Shown: positions 1 to 8,569, counted from the stretch's first letter. The stretch: 64,000 bases of DNA from an uncultured Paracoccaceae bacterium (GCA_947497985.1 CANMIX010000009.1:1-64000); one strand, 5' to 3'. Notes: generated by a model from the letters alone, not told the origin. A program made the numbers and translations.

Positions 1-102
1 GCAGAAAGCAAACGCGACTCGCAGCACCAAAAAGAATTGCAAAAAACCGGAACCAGACCAAATAATCGAAATGATCCGGCATGAATGGGATTCGGCGCGC
101 GC
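1..102. other. Intergenic edge with no gene seen
   Basis: No start or stop context supports a gene here. The sequence is AT-richer than the flanking genes. Its right end, around 93-113, forms a short GC hairpin with self-complementary gcgcgc arms that overlaps the stop codon of the neighbouring Rrf2 gene and could help end that transcript. Confidence 0.5.
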
Positions 103-552
103 TTAGGCGCGCACACATGCGGCGGGCCGCATCACATCTATCATATCGCTGGGGTCGCAGATCAGTGCATCCAATGTCATCTCATCCAAAGCATGGAAGA
201 ATGCCTGTGCGGCGTCCGACAAAGCGGTGCGCAGTTTGCAGACATCAAGCTGCGGGCAAGTATCATCGCCATCACCGAAACATTCGATGATCGGGACAGG
301 CCCTTCGATCTGGCGGAAGATATCGCCAATCTTGATCTCAGTGGCGGGACGCGCCAGCGCGATACCGCCGCGGCGCCCTCTATGTGTGTTCAGAAACTCC
401 CGCTGGCTGAGCTGGTTGATCACTTGGGCTAAGTGGTTCTCTGATATCTTGCACCTGTCGGCGATCTCCGCCTTGGTGACAAGACGGTCCGTATTCGCAG
501 CACAGTACATCAGCAGCCGTACAGCAATATTGGTGCGTTTGGTGATACGCAT
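103..552 (-). CDS. nsrR: Rrf2-family transcriptional regulator, NsrR-like
   Basis: A 149-residue winged-helix regulator of the Rrf2 family. The N-terminus MRITKRTNIAVRLLMYCAAN resembles NsrR, the nitric-oxide-sensing iron-sulfur repressor. Around residues 89-103 it carries a three-cysteine cluster, ECF-x6-C-x5-C, where NsrR, IscR and RirA bind their cluster. I chose the ATG at 552 because a GGAG ribosome site lies just upstream; a longer reading starting at 594 adds residues that do not fit the family. It is divergent from a gamma-glutamylcyclotransferase-like gene 95 bp away. NsrR fits best, but RirA or another Rrf2 iron/redox regulator cannot be excluded from sequence alone. Confidence 0.8.
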   Translation of the reverse strand: MRITKRTNIAVRLLMYCAANTDRLVTKAEIADRCKISENHLAQVINQLSQREFLNTHRGRRGGIALARPATEIKIGDIFRQIEGPVPIIECFGDGDDTCPQLDVCKLRTALSDAAQAFFHALDEMTLDALICDPSDMIDVMRPAACVRA

Positions 553-647
553 GGGACATCTCCGGATAGAACAAAGGATGCATGAGGGTTGCACAGCAGC
601 GCAAAGGCCGGTTTGACATACATCAATAGGAATCGGAGAAGTCGAAT

Positions 648-1214
648 ATGAAGAACCCCTATTTCTTTGGCTACGGAAGCTTGGTCAATGTATCCACTCA
701 TACGTATGTGGATCCCCGCCCCGCCCGCCTGACAGGATGGAAACGCGCCTGGGTACAGGCCGAAGAGCGTGGTCAAGCATTCCTGACCGCCGTACCTGCC
801 CCGGAGTTTGAGATTGAGGGGCTTGTTGCAGCCGTGCCGGATGCGGACTGGGTTGCGTTGGACCAACGTGAATACGCTTATGAGCGGCTGGGTGCTGCGG
901 ACAAGGTCAGCCATGATCTACCAGACGGCACCGATATTCAGGTCTATGCGGTATCGCCAAAGGTCCAGAACACCATCACCCCCGCCTACCCCGTTTGGAT
1001 GAGTTATCTGGATGTTGTGGTGCAGGGGTATTTGCGTGTTTTTGGTGAGGCAGGTGTTGCGGGCTTTTTCGAGACCACAGACAATTGGGCGCGCCCCTTT
1101 GTGGACGACCGTGCCGACCCCAAATATCCACGGGCGCAGGTCTTAAGCGCGTCCGAGCAAGCCTTGGTGGATCACTGGCTCGCCCAGACAGCAGCGGAAC
1201 GGGTGCACGCCTAA
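648..1214 (+). CDS. Gamma-glutamylcyclotransferase family protein
   Basis: A 188-residue protein that begins with the family signature YFFGYGSLVN, the loop that binds the gamma-glutamyl group in GGCT/AIG2-like folds. Family members release 5-oxoproline from gamma-glutamyl amines or peptides. A Glu in the region VALDQREYAYERL (about residues 70-82) may be the catalytic acid, but I cannot align it with certainty. The ATG follows a ggagaag ribosome site. The protein is longer than a minimal AIG2 domain, so it may be a lineage-specific branch with unknown substrate. It is monocistronic and ends at a strong hairpin shared with the convergent gltX. Confidence 0.75.
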   Translation: MKNPYFFGYGSLVNVSTHTYVDPRPARLTGWKRAWVQAEERGQAFLTAVPAPEFEIEGLVAAVPDADWVALDQREYAYERLGAADKVSHDLPDGTDIQVYAVSPKVQNTITPAYPVWMSYLDVVVQGYLRVFGEAGVAGFFETTDNWARPFVDDRADPKYPRAQVLSASEQALVDHWLAQTAAERVHA

Positions 1215-1238
1215 ACCGTTAGGCGCAATGGCAATGCA

Positions 1239-1267
1239 AAAGGCGCGCCCGAATGGGACGCGCCTTT
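1239..1267. terminator. Bidirectional terminator between GGCT-like gene and gltX
   Basis: Nine-base perfect arms aaaggcgcg (1239-1247) and cgcgccttt (1259-1267). An inner ccc/ggg pair closes a gaat loop. A T-containing tail follows on the plus strand. It sits between two convergent genes and can serve both. Confidence 0.8.
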
Positions 1268-1316
1268 GTTGTTTAACAATAGCGTTTGAGCCAGAAGCGT
1301 TTGAGACGGAGACGCC

Positions 1317-2642
1317 TTAACCGCGCGCGCGTACCACTTTCATCAGCGGCAGCAGCGCCCCCATGTCGGGGCCACGCTCCATGCCAGTGACAGCTTTGCG
1401 CAGCGGCATGAAAAGCCCCTTGCCCTTGCGGCCAGTGGCGTCTTTCACAGCGGTGGTCCAACTTTTCCAGCTGTCTGCAGTAAAGGGACCTTCGGGCAGA
1501 AGCGTCATCGCCTCGGTAATGAAGTCTTTGTCCTCATCCGCGATCAACGGCTCGGCGCCTTCCTGACAAAGAGTCCACCACTTGGTCAGATCACCAAGTG
1601 TGGTGATGTTTTCACGCGCAACACCCCAAAAAGCCTCTTGCTGATCGGAGGGCACACCCAATGCATCCAGTGTCGCAGCTACATCAGAGGCGGACTGGCC
1701 TTGCAAATAGCGCGCGGTCAGCGGAAACACATCCTGCACGTCAAATTTCGTAGGCGCGGTACCAAAGCGAGAGACGTCAAATCCTTCGATCAGCTCTGCC
1801 ATTTCGCTGCGCAGCTCAACCGGATCAGACGAGCCAAGACGCGCCATCAACGACAACAGCGCCATTGGCTGCACGCCCTGTTCCCGCAGATCGCGCAAGG
1901 CGAGCGTGCCAAGACGTTTTGACAGCGCTTCCCCTTGCGGGCCAGTCAACAGCGAGTGGTGCGCAAATTCCGGATGACCAAAACCGAGCGCTTCCATGAT
2001 CTGGATCTGAGTGGCGGTATTGGTCACGTGGTCCGAGCCGCGCACAACATGGGTCACGCCCATATCCGTGTCGTCCACGACCGATGCCAGCGTATAAAGG
2101 AACTGACCATCGCCGCGGATCAGCACCGGATCAGACACGGAGGCCGCATCGATCGAAGTGTCCCCACCAATGCCATCGGTCCAGTTGATCCGGGCATGGT
2201 TCAGCTTGAAACGCCAGACGCCGTCGCCGCGTTCAGCACGCAACGCGTCCTTTTCGGCATCAGACAGGTTCAGCGCGGCGCGGTCATAGACCGGCGGCTT
2301 GCCCATGTTCAGCTGCTTCTTGCGCTTCAGGTCCAGTTCAACCGGGGTTTCAAACGCCTCGTAAAAACGACCTTCTTCGCGCAGCTTGTCGGCAGCTGCG
2401 ACATACATGTCCAGACGCTCGGACTGGCGTTCAACACGGTCCCATGTCAGGCCAAGCCATTCGAGATCCTGCTTGATCGCATCCACATATTCTTCTTTGG
2501 AGCGTTCTGGGTCAGTATCGTCAATCCGCAGAATAAAAGTGCCGCCTGCCTTGCGGGCGATCAGATAGTTCATCAGCGCGGTACGCAGGTTGCCCACGTG
2601 AATATATCCGGTGGGCGACGGAGCAAATCGGGTGGTGGTCAT
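1317..2642 (-). CDS. gltX: Glutamyl-tRNA synthetase
   Basis: A class I aminoacyl-tRNA synthetase of 441 residues that charges tRNA with glutamate. The HIGH-type signature PSPTGYIHVGN lies at about residues 8-18, and the KMSKS-type loop appears as EALSKRLGT at about residue 245. The Rossmann catalytic core is followed by the C-terminal anticodon-binding region. An ATG at 2642 with AGGAG upstream is preferred over the in-frame TTG one codon earlier. Alphaproteobacteria often carry two GltX paralogs, one of which charges tRNA-Gln for later amidation; which one this is cannot be told from the sequence by eye. Confidence 0.95.
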   Translation of the reverse strand: MTTTRFAPSPTGYIHVGNLRTALMNYLIARKAGGTFILRIDDTDPERSKEEYVDAIKQDLEWLGLTWDRVERQSERLDMYVAAADKLREEGRFYEAFETPVELDLKRKKQLNMGKPPVYDRAALNLSDAEKDALRAERGDGVWRFKLNHARINWTDGIGGDTSIDAASVSDPVLIRGDGQFLYTLASVVDDTDMGVTHVVRGSDHVTNTATQIQIMEALGFGHPEFAHHSLLTGPQGEALSKRLGTLALRDLREQGVQPMALLSLMARLGSSDPVELRSEMAELIEGFDVSRFGTAPTKFDVQDVFPLTARYLQGQSASDVAATLDALGVPSDQQEAFWGVARENITTLGDLTKWWTLCQEGAEPLIADEDKDFITEAMTLLPEGPFTADSWKSWTTAVKDATGRKGKGLFMPLRKAVTGMERGPDMGALLPLMKVVRARG

Positions 2643-2787
2643 CAAGCATCTCCTGTTGCGATGTGCTCTGTCATATGCACGCTGCTTTGTCCAGTTCAGC
2701 GCAAGTTAGCGCCGGCAGGTGCGGGATGGTCTGCGTGGCACCGGCACGTCACCGGATGCATGTGCCCAAGGAAGGTAAACGTTTGCT

Positions 2788-3231
2788 TTAGGTTGGAGTC
2801 ACAGACCAAATTTTATCGAGGTCTTTTACCCCCTGCGCGATCAATTCGGCCAAAACGTCCAGATCAATATCTGCCAGTTTGTTGACATACAGGCAGGATT
2901 TCCCAGCCTTGTGCTTCCCCAAACGTGCCAAAATCTCACTATAATCTTGATAGCCCGGCATTATGTAAATTGAATGCCGCGCTTTGCGTGGAGAAAAACC
3001 GGTGGCAAGGAAATCCCCTTCGCGTCCGCTGGCATAGGTATAATGGTAGCTGCCGTAACCAATGATGCTTTTTCCCCACATCTGTGGTTGAAACCCGGTC
3101 ACCCGCCGAAACAGTTGGTCCAGCTCCTGCGCTTCGACAGCACGGCGCGCTGGCTCGACCGAGAAAATGAAATCTTCAACGCTAGCCAGCGTAGCCACGG
3201 TTTTGTTGTCGGATGTCGGCCGTTTGGACAT
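2788..3231 (-). CDS. DUF1801 domain protein
   Basis: A 147-residue protein of the DUF1801 (YdhG-like, CyaY/YjbR-type fold) family. It is recognisable from the order MWGKSIIGYGSYHYTY, then FSPRKARHSIYIMPGY, then GKHKAGKSCLYVNKLADID. The biochemical function of the family is not established. The ATG at 3231 is preceded by GAGGTGA at good spacing, so I prefer it to an upstream GTG at 3267. It is flanked by gltX on the same strand, with a 145-bp gap, and by a divergent metallo-hydrolase. Nothing in the context points to a specific role. Confidence 0.8.
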   Translation of the reverse strand: MSKRPTSDNKTVATLASVEDFIFSVEPARRAVEAQELDQLFRRVTGFQPQMWGKSIIGYGSYHYTYASGREGDFLATGFSPRKARHSIYIMPGYQDYSEILARLGKHKAGKSCLYVNKLADIDLDVLAELIAQGVKDLDKIWSVTPT

Positions 3232-3354
3232 TGGGTTCACCTCAGCGTTGATTGTAGCAAAGCTCACGCTCTCGTCATCACCATTTAGTCGTCTTACTGG
3301 TAAAATAGCCTAGGTTGCTCAAGTTCGACTTCCCCAATGGAATGAGGTTCCATC

Positions 3355-4287
3355 ATGTCTTTCAAACTTTCCCGCCGCGCGGCACTTGGCGCCGCCGCTG
3401 CCTTGCCCCTGTCTTTGACTGCAAGCCCGCTTCTTGCGAAGGCCAGCGTCACACCTGCCAACAGCACAATTGCCCGCAGTTTCAAAATCGGCAAATTTGT
3501 TGTCACCACCATCCTGGATGGATCCGCACAGCGCGATGATGCGTTTGCGATCTTTGGCAGCACCACAACTGAAGAAGAATTCAAAAAAGTATCTGCCGAA
3601 AACTTCATTTCGCCAGATGCGGCACAATTCTACTTTACGCCCACCCTGGTGGACACTGGCGCCGAGCTGGTTCTGTTTGACACCGGCCTGGGCAATGGCG
3701 GCATTCAGGCCGGTCTCGCCGAAGTCGGCGTGACACCTGAACAAATTGATGTTGTCGTCATCACCCACATGCACCCGGATCACATCGGTGGAATGGCGAC
3801 CGATGGCCACGTGACCTTCCCGAACGCACGCTACGTGACCGCATCCAAAGAATATGACTTCTGGTCCGGCTTTGACGAAACCCACCGTGTTGGCGGCTTG
3901 GTGAAGAAGAATGTGACACCGGTTGCCGAGAAAACGACCTTTATCGAAGATGGCGGAAGCGTTGTTTCCGGCATCACAGCGATCGCAGCCCCGGGTCACA
4001 CCCCAGGCCACACAATCTATATGCTGGAGAGCGAAGGCCAACAGCTGCTGCTGACCGCCGATATGGCAAACCACTACGTCTGGGCGTTCCAAAACCCGGA
4101 ATGGGCAATTTCCTTTGACGGTGACAAAGACCTAGCCGCCAAAACCCGTCGTGCGAACATGGATATGATGGCCGCAGATAAAATCCCTATGATCGGCTAC
4201 CACATGCCGTTCCCAGGCATGGGTTTTGTCGAAACACGCGGATCAGGCTTCCGCTTTGTTCCGGTTAGCTATCAATTCGCGATCTAA
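3355..4287 (+). CDS. Tat-exported metallo-beta-lactamase-fold hydrolase
   Basis: A 310-residue MBL-fold hydrolase. The N-terminus has a twin-arginine signal (SRRAALGAAAALPL), then an Ala-rich hydrophobic stretch and a likely cut after the ASPLLAKA region, which implies periplasmic export as a folded metalloprotein. The metal motif THMHPDH sits at about residues 137-143. A later GHTPGH and a D in LLTADMANH supply the remaining ligands. Family members include lactonases and other esterases; the sequence does not fix the substrate. The gene stands alone and ends at a hairpin. Quorum-quenching lactonase activity is possible but unproven. Confidence 0.85.
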   Translation: MSFKLSRRAALGAAAALPLSLTASPLLAKASVTPANSTIARSFKIGKFVVTTILDGSAQRDDAFAIFGSTTTEEEFKKVSAENFISPDAAQFYFTPTLVDTGAELVLFDTGLGNGGIQAGLAEVGVTPEQIDVVVITHMHPDHIGGMATDGHVTFPNARYVTASKEYDFWSGFDETHRVGGLVKKNVTPVAEKTTFIEDGGSVVSGITAIAAPGHTPGHTIYMLESEGQQLLLTADMANHYVWAFQNPEWAISFDGDKDLAAKTRRANMDMMAADKIPMIGYHMPFPGMGFVETRGSGFRFVPVSYQFAI

Positions 4288-4296
4288 GATAAAAAC

Positions 4297-4323
4297 GGCC
4301 GGGGCGCTCCCGCGCCCTCGGCC
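4297..4323 (+). terminator. Hairpin downstream of the MBL-fold gene
   Basis: Arms ggccggggcgc and gcgccctcggcc pair over 11 bases with one bulged A and a four-base loop, ten bases after the stop codon. The tail is C/T mixed rather than a clean T run, so intrinsic strength is uncertain. Confidence 0.55.
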
Positions 4324-4359
4324 CCTTCCCGCCTAACGGCGGGCACCGGCCTCGATCTT

Positions 4360-4434
4360 GGGCGTAGCGCCGCGCAATGCGCGGCGCTACGCCCAACTGT
4401 CACAGGTTTGCCTGCAAACCGAGACGGGCGGGAG
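4360..4434 (+). repeat. Dispersed palindromic intergenic element, copy A
   Basis: The element opens with a perfect 16-bp inverted repeat, gggcgtagcgccgcgc (4360-4375) and its complement (4379-4394), around a three-base loop. It continues through cccaac, gcctgcaaa and ends with ccgagacgggcgggag. The same order of blocks, in reverse orientation, occurs at 22044-22115. It lies between the convergent 3' ends of the MBL gene and nadE. It has no coding potential; a REP-like or non-autonomous mobile element is the simplest reading. Confidence 0.6.
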
Positions 4435-4472
4435 CGATCCGCCAATTTATTTCATACGATGTTCCGTTGCGG

Positions 4473-6131
4473 TCAGCTTGGGCTGCGCCAACGATTGGCA
4501 ATTGGGTAACGGCGATCCAACCAAAACGCACGCGGCGTCAGCCGGGCACCAGGTGCAGATTGGAACCGTTTGTATTCGCTAATGTAAATCAGGTGCTCCA
4601 CCCGTTTTGCATCTACGCGGTCAAACCCAGCTGCAACGCAATCATCAACAGACCCATCTTGATCAACCAGAATATCCAGGATTGCATCCAGAACCGGATA
4701 GTCTGGCAGGCTGTCACTATCTTTTTGATCCTCGCGTAACTCGGCAGATGGCGGCTTGTCGATCACGTTTGGACGGATGACTTCGCTTGCCGGTCCCATC
4801 ATCCATGCCCGGTGATTGGCATTGCGCCAACGACATGTTTCAAAAACCCGCGTTTTGTAGAGGTCCTTGATCGGATTATAGCCACCATTCATATCGCCAT
4901 AAATCGTGGCATACCCCACGGCGACTTCGGATTTGTTGCCCGTGGTCAGCAGCATCTCGCCAAATTTGTTGGACATTGCCATCAGCAAAAGACCGCGCAA
5001 ACGGGATTGGATGTTCTCTTCGGTCAAATCCGCATCACGTCCAACAAACAAAGGTGCAAGCGTATTGGTAATCGCATCGCGCCCTTCTGAAATCGGCACA
5101 TAGTCATAGCGCACGCCCAGCGCCTTGGCGACGGCCTCCGCATCTGACAACGACTCTGCGGATGTATATTCAGAAGGCAACATCACACAGCGCACATTCT
5201 CGGCGCCAATTGCGTCAACCGCAATTGCTGCAACAAGAGCCGAATCTACGCCCCCCGACAGCCCTAGAAGCACTTGTTTGAAACCGCATTTGCGCATGTA
5301 GTCACGCAAAGCCAGAACCATCACGTGATAGTCCTGCTCCCATTCATCGGGAAGATGTGCTTTTTCACCTTCTACCGCACGCCAGCCTTCGGTGGTCCGT
5401 TCGAGATCAAGCTGCGTCATCGCCTCTTCAAACAGGGGCATTTGCAATGCCAACTCACCGCGTGGGTTTAGAACAAAGGTTCCGCCATCAAAGACCTGAT
5501 CATCCTGGCCGCCCACCATATTGAGGTAAATCACCGGTAAGCCAGTCTCGACCGTGCGGGCCACCATGTGGTTCTGGCGGACTTCCATTTTGTTGCGGTA
5601 ATAGGGGGATCCGTTGGGTATCAAAAGGAACTCTGCCCCGGTTTCTTCCAACGTTTCCGCCACATCCACGTGCCAACCGTCTTCACAAATTGGCGAGCCC
5701 ACACGGGTTTCACCAACCACGTAAGGTCCACCAAGTGGACCGGCATCAAAAATGCGCACCTCGTCAAAAACCGTTTCATTGGGCAAGTGGTGCTTCAGTA
5801 CACGGCTCGCGATGTGCCCATTTTTGAGGATTAGATAAGCGTTGTACAATTTGCCGTCTTCGGCCCAGGGGCAGCCGATCGCAAGCGCCGGACCATCAGC
5901 GCATCGTTTTGCCAGGGCCTCCGCTTCGGCCATAGCAGCATGGTGAAATGCGGGCTTCATCACGAGGTCCTGCGCGTTATACCCAGTCAGGAACATCTCT
6001 GGCAGTGCCACCAAATCCGCACCAGCCGCGCCCCCTTCTTCCCAGGCAGACAGTGCTTTGGCTGCATTTCCGACAATGTCACCTACAGTTGGGTTCAACT
6101 GTGCGAGAGTAATGCGAAATCGATCAGCCAT
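4473..6131 (-). CDS. nadE: Glutamine-dependent NAD+ synthase
   Basis: A two-domain enzyme of 552 residues that makes NAD+ from nicotinate adenine dinucleotide, using glutamine as nitrogen donor. The N-terminal nitrilase-type amidase has its Glu in LPEMFLTGY (about residue 45), a Lys near 113 and the nucleophilic Cys in GSPICEDGWH (about 148). The C-terminal synthetase has the pyrophosphate-binding P-loop LSGGVDSALVAA near 293. Its length is normal for the bacterial two-domain form. It is divergent from the MORN-repeat gene across 167 bp and its 3' end abuts the palindromic element. Confidence 0.96.
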   Translation of the reverse strand: MADRFRITLAQLNPTVGDIVGNAAKALSAWEEGGAAGADLVALPEMFLTGYNAQDLVMKPAFHHAAMAEAEALAKRCADGPALAIGCPWAEDGKLYNAYLILKNGHIASRVLKHHLPNETVFDEVRIFDAGPLGGPYVVGETRVGSPICEDGWHVDVAETLEETGAEFLLIPNGSPYYRNKMEVRQNHMVARTVETGLPVIYLNMVGGQDDQVFDGGTFVLNPRGELALQMPLFEEAMTQLDLERTTEGWRAVEGEKAHLPDEWEQDYHVMVLALRDYMRKCGFKQVLLGLSGGVDSALVAAIAVDAIGAENVRCVMLPSEYTSAESLSDAEAVAKALGVRYDYVPISEGRDAITNTLAPLFVGRDADLTEENIQSRLRGLLLMAMSNKFGEMLLTTGNKSEVAVGYATIYGDMNGGYNPIKDLYKTRVFETCRWRNANHRAWMMGPASEVIRPNVIDKPPSAELREDQKDSDSLPDYPVLDAILDILVDQDGSVDDCVAAGFDRVDAKRVEHLIYISEYKRFQSAPGARLTPRAFWLDRRYPIANRWRSPS

Positions 6132-6298
6132 TTTTTCCTACACTTTTTCAGTCACTCCCCTTGCCATTTACCAGATCAGCCGCCGAGGGGAAGCCCACGC
6201 CGTAAAAGAGATTGCGACATTGCGGTCGCTGGCATAGTTTTTGCCCAAGCATCGACGCTCCTCGGGGATGCGTCTTCAAAAGGCAGGCAGAGGTTTAC

Positions 6299-7747
6299 AT
6301 GATCCGCTTTGGCACTATCACCGCAATCACGACCGCTCTGGCGCTGACGGGCGCTGCCTGGGCCCAAGACAGCCAGCCGATCACCACACAAGATGAAATC
6401 GGTGGAATTTACGAAGGTGAATTCAAAGGCGGTTTGCAACATGGCACCGGCACATACACTTTGCCCAATGGTTATGAATATTCTGGCGCCTGGGTCGAAG
6501 GCGAAATTCACGGTCAAGGTGTCGCTCGGTTCCCCAACGGGTCAATCTATGAAGGGCAGTTTGCCAAAGGAAAACCCGAAGGGATTGGCAAAATCACCTT
6601 TGCGGATGGCGGCACCTATGAGGGTGAATGGCGCGATGGTGTCATCAACGGACAAGGGATCGCGATTTATGCCAACGGCATGCGCTATGAAGGCGCTTTT
6701 GCTGATGGCAAACATCACGGCCATGGAACAATGACCAATCCTGATGGGTACCAGTATTCCGGCAATTGGCTTGAGGGCCACAAAAACGGCAAGGGGAAAA
6801 TCTTGCAGGCCAATGGCGCCACCTACGAGGGTGACGTGCGCGACGGCAAACTGGACGGCTTTGGAAAACTCACCTTGCCTGATGGTCTGGTCTACGAGGG
6901 CGAATGGCTCAATGATCAAATGCATGGCCAAGGCAAGCTAACCCTGCCCAACGGAGACATATATGAAGGACCCTTGGTCGCTGGACGGCGTCAGGGGCGC
7001 GGAAAGTTAAACTATGCCGATGGCTCTGTTTATGAGGGCGATTTTGAGGATGACCTACGCCACGGCGAAGGTTCATTCAAGGGCACAGATGGCTATGCAT
7101 ACGCCGGCAATTGGTCTGGTGGTCAAATCGAAGGCCTGGGCGAGGTCACCTATCCTGATGGTTCCGTTTACAAAGGTGAATTTCGCGCTGACCTGCCCGA
7201 CGGCGAAGGAAAAGTCACCTATGCGGACGGATCGTCCTATGAGGGCAACTGGATCGCTGGCGTAATCGAAGGCGAGGGAAAATCGATCTACCCTAACGGT
7301 GTGACCTATATGGGCACCTTCAAAAACGCCAAACACCACGGTCGCGGGGTTATGACCTATTCCGATGGCTATCGTTATGAAGGCGAATGGGACAAGAACC
7401 TACGCCACGGCGAAGCGGTTGTGACCTATGCGGATGGGTCGGTCTACACTGGCGGATTTGATGCCGGGCAGCGCCACGGCCCGGGTAAAATCGTGATGGT
7501 GGATGGCTTCAGCTATGAGGGCAACTGGGATCAGGGCAAAATTACCGGAAAAGGGATCGCACGTTACACCAACGGGGACATCTACGAAGGCAATTTTCTC
7601 AACGGGAAACGGCAGGGACCCGGCGTTATTCGCTATGCCAGCGGGCAGGAAGCGGCAGGGGAATGGGATGATGGCGTCTTGGTCGTCGCGCCAATTGCGG
7701 AAACCGAAGCAGAGGCTGAGGCTGAGGCGCCCGTAGTCACCGAGTAA
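6299..7747 (+). CDS. Exported MORN-repeat protein
   Basis: A 482-residue protein with a Sec signal peptide (MIRFGTITAITTALALTGAAWA, cut before QDS). It is followed by 18 back-to-back repeats of exactly 23 residues and a partial nineteenth, of the form YEGxWxxGxxHGxGxxxYxDGx. It closes with an acidic AEAEAEA tail. MORN repeats form extended beta-hairpin arrays that in eukaryotes touch membranes and lipids; the bacterial role is largely unknown. The export signal places it in the periplasm or outside. I set the start at 6299, where GAGG lies six bases upstream; an earlier in-frame ATG at 6212 would bury the signal peptide. It is monocistronic. Confidence 0.9.
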   Translation: MIRFGTITAITTALALTGAAWAQDSQPITTQDEIGGIYEGEFKGGLQHGTGTYTLPNGYEYSGAWVEGEIHGQGVARFPNGSIYEGQFAKGKPEGIGKITFADGGTYEGEWRDGVINGQGIAIYANGMRYEGAFADGKHHGHGTMTNPDGYQYSGNWLEGHKNGKGKILQANGATYEGDVRDGKLDGFGKLTLPDGLVYEGEWLNDQMHGQGKLTLPNGDIYEGPLVAGRRQGRGKLNYADGSVYEGDFEDDLRHGEGSFKGTDGYAYAGNWSGGQIEGLGEVTYPDGSVYKGEFRADLPDGEGKVTYADGSSYEGNWIAGVIEGEGKSIYPNGVTYMGTFKNAKHHGRGVMTYSDGYRYEGEWDKNLRHGEAVVTYADGSVYTGGFDAGQRHGPGKIVMVDGFSYEGNWDQGKITGKGIARYTNGDIYEGNFLNGKRQGPGVIRYASGQEAAGEWDDGVLVVAPIAETEAEAEAEAPVVTE

Positions 7748-7779
7748 CCCTACCCTAATATGTCGCGATACAAAAATGT

Positions 7780-7807
7780 CCCCCGCCAGTTTTTTTCCAG
7801 GCGGGGG
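7780..7807. terminator. Bidirectional terminator between MORN gene and split-barrel gene
   Basis: Perfect eight-base arms cccccgcc (7780-7787) and ggcggggg (7800-7807) around a T-rich loop. A tatttct tail follows on the plus strand and a T run (from caaaaatgt) on the minus strand. Confidence 0.8.
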
Positions 7808-7813
7808 TATTTC

Positions 7814-8476
7814 TTAGCCAATTTTGACCTCACCTAAATGAGCTGGCTGTGGCACGTCAAAACGAGCGTTGGGATCGTCGACAGGTGGATGCAACCGCAT
7901 TGTGATTGGCAAAACGCCAGCCCAAATCGGCAAATCATAATCTTCTTCGTCATCGTTTGGCCCGCCCGTGCGAATTTTGGCCGCCCCTTCGGTGATTGGC
8001 ATTCGCATTACAGCCGTAGCCTTGAATTCTTGATCATTCATTGGGCGCAAAGTCTCCCACCGGCCGGGAAACAGTGCATCAAACATCCGCTCAAGACTTT
8101 TCGCCGCGTGATCTCCGTGCACACGTTCAGCCGTGCCAAACAACATGACAGACCGGAAGTTGACGGAATGATGCATCGCTGAACGGGCCAACACGTACCC
8201 GTCCAGGCAAGACACGCTCAAGCAGACCTGCTTCCCATCCATGGCCCGCAACGCGCGGCTGGCGGCGGACCCATGCCAATAGACATAATCCCCCTCCCTC
8301 CACTGCAGTGTCGGGAGGACCGAGGGCGCGCCTTCGATCTCATAGGCGATATGCGCCATAGGCATCGCGGCCAACACCGCATCAATCGCCTCGTGATCGT
8401 AGTGCCCGCGTTCATGCGACCGGCGCAATCGGCTGCGATTGGTTTTTAATTCGGGTGTTTCGGTGGCTTGCGTCAT
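7814..8476 (-). CDS. Pyridoxamine 5'-phosphate oxidase-family (FMN split-barrel) protein
   Basis: A 220-residue member of the PNPOx-like split-barrel group, related to nitroimidazole-resistance and flavin-binding proteins. The early RSHERGHYD segment, the HIAYEIEGAPSVLPTLQWREGDYVYWHGS segment and the CLDGYVLARSAMHHSVNFRSVMLFG stretch are typical of the group. The role of such proteins ranges from flavin or F420 reductases to vitamin B6 oxidases, and I cannot assign a substrate. It is divergent from a MocR-type regulator 93 bp away, the usual arrangement of a MocR target. The 93 bp hold two perfect palindromes. Confidence 0.82.
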   Translation of the reverse strand: MTQATETPELKTNRSRLRRSHERGHYDHEAIDAVLAAMPMAHIAYEIEGAPSVLPTLQWREGDYVYWHGSAASRALRAMDGKQVCLSVSCLDGYVLARSAMHHSVNFRSVMLFGTAERVHGDHAAKSLERMFDALFPGRWETLRPMNDQEFKATAVMRMPITEGAAKIRTGGPNDDEEDYDLPIWAGVLPITMRLHPPVDDPNARFDVPQPAHLGEVKIG

Positions 8477-8489
8477 GGCCTGCGTCCTT

Positions 8490-8512
8490 GATCTTCTGTT
8501 TCCCAGAAGATC
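8490..8512. promoter_or_regulatory. Palindrome in the MocR/split-barrel divergent region
   Basis: Perfect nine-base arms gatcttctg (8490-8498) and cagaagatc (8504-8512) around a five-base spacer, 14 bp upstream of the split-barrel start codon. It could be an operator or a 5'-UTR hairpin of that gene. Confidence 0.5.
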
Positions 8513-8517
8513 TACGT

Positions 8518-8549
8518 AGAAATTGGATGTTTCTTAAGGTCCAATTTCT
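8518..8549. promoter_or_regulatory. Ten-base inverted repeat, candidate MocR operator
   Basis: Arms agaaattgga (8518-8527) and tccaatttct (8540-8549) are perfect reverse complements, separated by 12 bp. It lies 20 bp upstream of the mocR start and midway between the divergent genes. This is the expected place for an autoregulated MocR-type operator. Confidence 0.55.
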
Positions 8550-8569
8550 GACTATTACTGCATGCCAAT

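Noticed and set aside
1935-2885. Open frame of 316 codons opposite gltX running into the DUF1801 gene
   Set aside because: It crosses an intergenic region and two genes on the other strand, and no protein family is seen.
3319-4092. Open frame of 257 codons opposite the MBL-fold gene
   Set aside because: Antisense shadow with no motif.
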